From Maricaulis sp. (GTDB taxonomy: Bacteria > Pseudomonadota > Alphaproteobacteria > Caulobacterales > Maricaulaceae), in contig NZ_JASBRW010000083.1 of the NCBI RefSeq assembly GCF_030149235.1, positions 111,964 to 147,847 of the forward strand: DNA of 35,884 nt, read 5' to 3'. The notes under the pieces were generated by a model. That model was not told where the DNA came from and searched no databases. It worked only from the letters and a program-made list of their open reading frames with translations. The position numbers and the translations under genes are program-made. This document shows, in pieces, positions 33,310 through 35,884 of the stretch (within the stretch, counting starts at the first letter, position 1; each line of letters begins with the position of its first letter).

Positions 33310-34220
33310 ACCATATCGCCGCCGCCTTGCTGCCGGTCTTCGGCATTATCTTCATTGGTTGGCTCTTGCGCCGGTCTCACCTTCTGCCCGATGCCAGCTG
33401 GGGGCCGATTTCGCGCCTCGCCTATCTCGGCCTGTCTCCGGCGATTCTCTTCACCTCGATTGCCCGCGCCGACCTGTCCGAGATCCAGCTGGGCCCCTTC
33501 ATGGCCGCCGCCATGCTCGGTTTTATCGCCATGGCCGTGATCACCCTCGCCATCAAGCCGGCGCTCAAGATACCCGGCCCCACCTATACCAGCCTGTTCC
33601 AGGCCACCTGCCGCTGGAATGGACTATTGATCCTCGCCCTGGCCATCGCGCTTTATGGCACTGAGGGCGAGGTCCTGGTGGCCCTGGTCATGGCCGCGTC
33701 CATTCCGCTGGTGAACATGGAATGCGTTGCCGTCCTGTCGATCTGGGGGGATGGCGCTAAGCCCGACTGGCGCTCGGTCGCCTATCGCATTGCCACCAAC
33801 CCGCTGATCCTCGGCTCCGGGCTCGGCGCGATCGTGAACCTCACCGGCATTGGCATACCCGAGCCGATCTGGGATGCGGTCGACATGCTGGGCAAAGCGG
33901 CCCTGCCCCTGATCCTGCTCGCTGTCGGCGCGGGCCTGAATTTCACCGCCATGCGGGCCCGGCCGCGCCTCCTGGGGCTGTCTGTCTTTCTCAAACTGAT
34001 GATTGCGCCCATGGTCTTCTACGGCCTCGGCCTGGCCTTTGGCCTTTCCGGTGTACCGCTCATGGTGCTGTTGCTGACCGGAGCCTCACCGGGTGCCGCA
34101 TCCGCCTATGTCCTGGCCAAGCAGCTGGGCGGCGACGCGCCCTATGCGGCGGGCGACATCACGGCGGCGGCGCTATTCAGCTTTATTACTATTCCCTTCT
34201 GGCTCGCCGTTCTGGGCTAG
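33306..34220 (+). CDS. AEC (auxin efflux carrier) family transporter
   Basis: A 304-residue inner-membrane carrier with about ten hydrophobic segments. It has the AEC pattern FGIIFIGWLLRRSHLLP at the N-terminus, the paired central helices and the C-terminal LMVLLLTGASPGAASAYVLAKQLGG (the conserved S-P-x-A/A-x-x-Y-V-x-A segment). The family carries organic anions such as malate or small metabolites; the substrate is unknown. It is translationally coupled to ruvX (four-base overlap). Its stop TAG shares the palindrome CTAG with the stop of the convergent metallo-hydrolase gene. Confidence 0.88.
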   Translation: MNHIAAALLPVFGIIFIGWLLRRSHLLPDASWGPISRLAYLGLSPAILFTSIARADLSEIQLGPFMAAAMLGFIAMAVITLAIKPALKIPGPTYTSLFQATCRWNGLLILALAIALYGTEGEVLVALVMAASIPLVNMECVAVLSIWGDGAKPDWRSVAYRIATNPLILGSGLGAIVNLTGIGIPEPIWDAVDMLGKAALPLILLAVGAGLNFTAMRARPRLLGLSVFLKLMIAPMVFYGLGLAFGLSGVPLMVLLLTGASPGAASAYVLAKQLGGDAPYAAGDITAAALFSFITIPFWLAVLG

Positions 34221-35149
34221 CGCGACAGGCAATAGACCTCGTGGAATTGTGCCACGCCAAAGCCGGCCTCGAGCACCTGGGCGCGCTCCGGGCTGTCGGG
34301 ATAGCGCACCGGGTTGGTGTGGTTGAGGTGGATGAAGCGGATCTTCGCCTTTTCATCGTCCGGCAGGTCGGCAAAGCGCGCCACGGAGTGCGTGATAAAG
34401 GGATGCGGGAAGCCGGACATGTCCCGCCCCGGAATTTCGCCATTGGCAAAGAAGGTCGCATCGAGAAAGGCGTAGTCGACCGAGGCGATCATGTCCTCGA
34501 TCCGGGTGCCCATCTCGTCCCACTCTTCCCAGCTGTCGATATCGGGAATGAAAATCGCCGATTTCCCTCCGCCATCGATGCGGTAGCCGACCACTTCGGA
34601 ATATTCCTGCCGGTGCGGTACCAGGAAGGGCGTAACAGTGGCGCCGGCGATCTCGACCGGATCTCCATCGACCAGGCCACGCAGCTCGATATTGCCGTAG
34701 CGGACAAGCTGGTCCCAAGGTCCGTTTGAACTGAGATATTCGCCCATGCGCTCCATGGCATAGACGGGGACGTCCTCGGCGCCGACGCTCTCATGCCCGA
34801 GGAACATCAGCCCGGTATAATGCCCCATATGGGCGTGGGTCAGGAAAATCCCTTCCAGCCCGGGCCGGTCATCGCGGGGTTCGAACATGTCGAGCCGGTA
34901 GAGCTGCTCTCGCAGGTCCGGCGTGGCCTCGAACAGAACCCGCTCGCCGGTTTCCTGGTTGATGATCGCCAGCGAGGTCGCAAAGCGACGCAGCGAGCTA
35001 TCGAACCAAGCGGGGTCATTGCGATTACCCAATTGCGGCGAACCGCCATCCTGGGAGGTGCCGAGCACCATGAGTTCGATCGGGCAGGTCTGGTCCAGCG
35101 GCGGCGGGATCGAGGCGGCGAGCGTAAGCGCGGTCAGGGTCGTAATCAT
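34217..35149 (-). CDS. PqqB-like MBL-fold metallo-hydrolase, exported
   Basis: A 310-residue protein of the metallo-beta-lactamase superfamily. The N-terminus MITTLTALTLAASIPPPLDQ looks like a signal peptide, so it is probably periplasmic; a GTG at 35179 would add ten residues before it. The first strand LGTSQDGGSPQLGN matches the PqqB-type start. The metal motif reads LTHAHMGHYTGL, that is HxHxGH, with Gly at the usual Asp of HxHxDH; IDSW and LDATFF supply later acidic ligands, and HLNHTNP gives the last His. It is not in a pqq cluster, so the role is unknown. Confidence 0.82.
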   Translation of the reverse strand: MITTLTALTLAASIPPPLDQTCPIELMVLGTSQDGGSPQLGNRNDPAWFDSSLRRFATSLAIINQETGERVLFEATPDLREQLYRLDMFEPRDDRPGLEGIFLTHAHMGHYTGLMFLGHESVGAEDVPVYAMERMGEYLSSNGPWDQLVRYGNIELRGLVDGDPVEIAGATVTPFLVPHRQEYSEVVGYRIDGGGKSAIFIPDIDSWEEWDEMGTRIEDMIASVDYAFLDATFFANGEIPGRDMSGFPHPFITHSVARFADLPDDEKAKIRFIHLNHTNPVRYPDSPERAQVLEAGFGVAQFHEVYCLSR

Positions 35150-35193
35150 GGAACCGACGGTGGCCTGAGCCCGCCCCACCGGTCAAGCCGGGA

Positions 35194-35703
35194 TCAATCG
35201 ATCCCCACCACATCGCTGCGCCGCTCCATCCAGGCGATATCGCGCCATTGGCCCTGCATCGGACCGTACAGCATCTTGCCAAGACGCTTGCGATAGCCGA
35301 GCAGCTCGAACCCGCATTTCTCATGCAGGGCGATGGAGGCCTGATTTTCGCGCATGATGCCGGCGACGAGCATCCAGATGCCCTCGGCTTCAGACGCCTC
35401 GACCAGGGCGCCGAGCAAGGTCTTGCCCACGCCCTGCCGCTTGGCCCGGTCGGCGATATAAATCGTCACCTCCGCCACACCTCCATAGACACAGCGCGAA
35501 GAGGTCGGGCTCAAGACCGCCCAGCCGGTCACGCCATCCGCGTCTTCCGACACCAGGCGCGGCGTTCTCAGCTTGCCGTTATCGAAATAGGCCCAGTCAG
35601 GCACCTTTGTCTCAAAGGTCGCGTGACCGGTCTCGATCCCCTCCTGATAGATGGTCAGAACCTGGTCGGCGTCAGCGGCGATCATGGGGCGAATGCGAGT
35701 CAT
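35194..35703 (-). CDS. GNAT N-acetyltransferase, phosphinothricin-acetyltransferase-like
   Basis: A 169-residue enzyme of the PAT/MnaT branch of the GNAT family. MTRIRPMIAADADQVLTIYQEGI is the family N-terminus, AEVTIYIADRAKRQGVGKTLLGAL holds the acetyl-CoA loop (R-x-x-G-x-G), and NQASIALHEKCGFELLG and DIAWMER complete it. Relatives acetylate small amines such as methionine sulfoximine, phosphinothricin or amino acids. ATG 35703 is chosen; the 29 codons upstream look non-coding. It is divergent from pyrB. Confidence 0.9.
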   Translation of the reverse strand: MTRIRPMIAADADQVLTIYQEGIETGHATFETKVPDWAYFDNGKLRTPRLVSEDADGVTGWAVLSPTSSRCVYGGVAEVTIYIADRAKRQGVGKTLLGALVEASEAEGIWMLVAGIMRENQASIALHEKCGFELLGYRKRLGKMLYGPMQGQWRDIAWMERRSDVVGID

Positions 35704-35801
35704 GACCCCAGTCTTAGTCGAGCCGCGCTCTTGCCTCCACCTCCAACCCCCACTATACCGCCGCAAACCTTGTCCAGGGCCTTTCAACACCGGGAGAGAT
35801 G

Positions 35802-35884
35802 ATGAGCCGCGCGGCCTTCACCTACGACTTTCCCCACCGCCACCTGATTTCGGTGGCTGACCTCAATCCCGTTGACATCCAGAT
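35802..35884 (+). CDS. pyrB: Aspartate carbamoyltransferase catalytic subunit, 5' part
   Basis: Only the first 27 codons are in the window. The reading MSRAAFTYDFPHRHLISVADLNPVDI matches the start of alphaproteobacterial aspartate carbamoyltransferases (PHRHLL-S-LxPxDI). GGGAG (35792-35796) is spaced better for the second ATG (35802) than for the first (35799). This enzyme makes carbamoyl-aspartate in pyrimidine synthesis. ruvX and pyrB are neighbours in related genomes, which supports the call. The gene runs off the right edge. Confidence 0.75.
   Translation, partial: MSRAAFTYDFPHRHLISVADLNPVDIQ

Noticed and set aside
1-35884. tRNA, rRNA, CRISPR array, insertion sequence or prophage
   Set aside because: No cloverleaf, rRNA motif, regularly spaced repeat array, transposase or phage gene is visible in the gaps or reading frames.

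Overview
The window looks like chromosomal DNA of a high-GC alphaproteobacterium. It most resembles a prosthecate, holdfast-forming member of the Caulobacterales/Maricaulales (a Maricaulis-like marine genus would fit). The main reason is the central gene order E-F-G-H / C-B-A / D of polysaccharide genes, which matches the Caulobacter holdfast synthesis (hfs) locus. The gatCAB, ruvX and pyrB genes, the TonB-dependent receptor style and dispersed GC-rich palindromes agree with this. Taxonomy is inferred from gene content only.

Layout. (1) 68-7860: a TonB-dependent receptor faces a penicillin-acylase-family hydrolase and a very large PD40 propeller-amidohydrolase. Both have export signals, so this may be an uptake and periplasmic hydrolysis module for N-acyl or peptide compounds. 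(2) 7861-8720: a gene-poor stretch with palindromic repeats and, on the + strand, a strongly structured segment with two mutually exclusive pairings, a 17-codon ORF with a good ribosome binding site, and a hairpin followed by T residues. (3) 8721-10409: a SulP anion transporter. (4) 10600-23032: the holdfast-type locus. It holds the initiating sugar-phosphate transferase (hfsE), flippase (hfsF), glycosyltransferases (hfsG and an hfsL-like gene), deacetylase (hfsH), polymerase (hfsC), a kinase-like protein (hfsB), a chain-length/co-polymerase protein (hfsA) and an outer-membrane export lipoprotein (hfsD). A two-gene minus-strand unit sits between hfsE and hfsF and encodes an ATP-grasp ligase and an HfsK-like FemAB/GNAT acyltransferase. 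(5) 23328-27919: a Sel1-like small protein, an unrecognised membrane protein, a 2-oxoglutarate/Fe(II) oxygenase and an MscS-type channel. (6) 28042-32751: gatC-gatA-(DUF2806-like)-(two-TM protein)-gatB, tightly packed, for tRNA-dependent amidation. (7) 32854-35884: ruvX, an AEC carrier, a PqqB-like metallo-hydrolase, a GNAT acetyltransferase and the 5' end of pyrB.

How it works together. The central locus would build a repeat unit on undecaprenyl phosphate (HfsE, HfsG, HfsL), flip it (HfsF), polymerise it (HfsC), control and export it (HfsA/B/D) and modify it (HfsH deacetylation, the HfsK-like acyltransferase). The ATP-grasp ligase paired with the acyltransferase is the most interesting addition, because it could supply an unrecognised modification of the adhesin. 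The structured + strand element at about 8438-8664 is the best candidate for an undescribed RNA.
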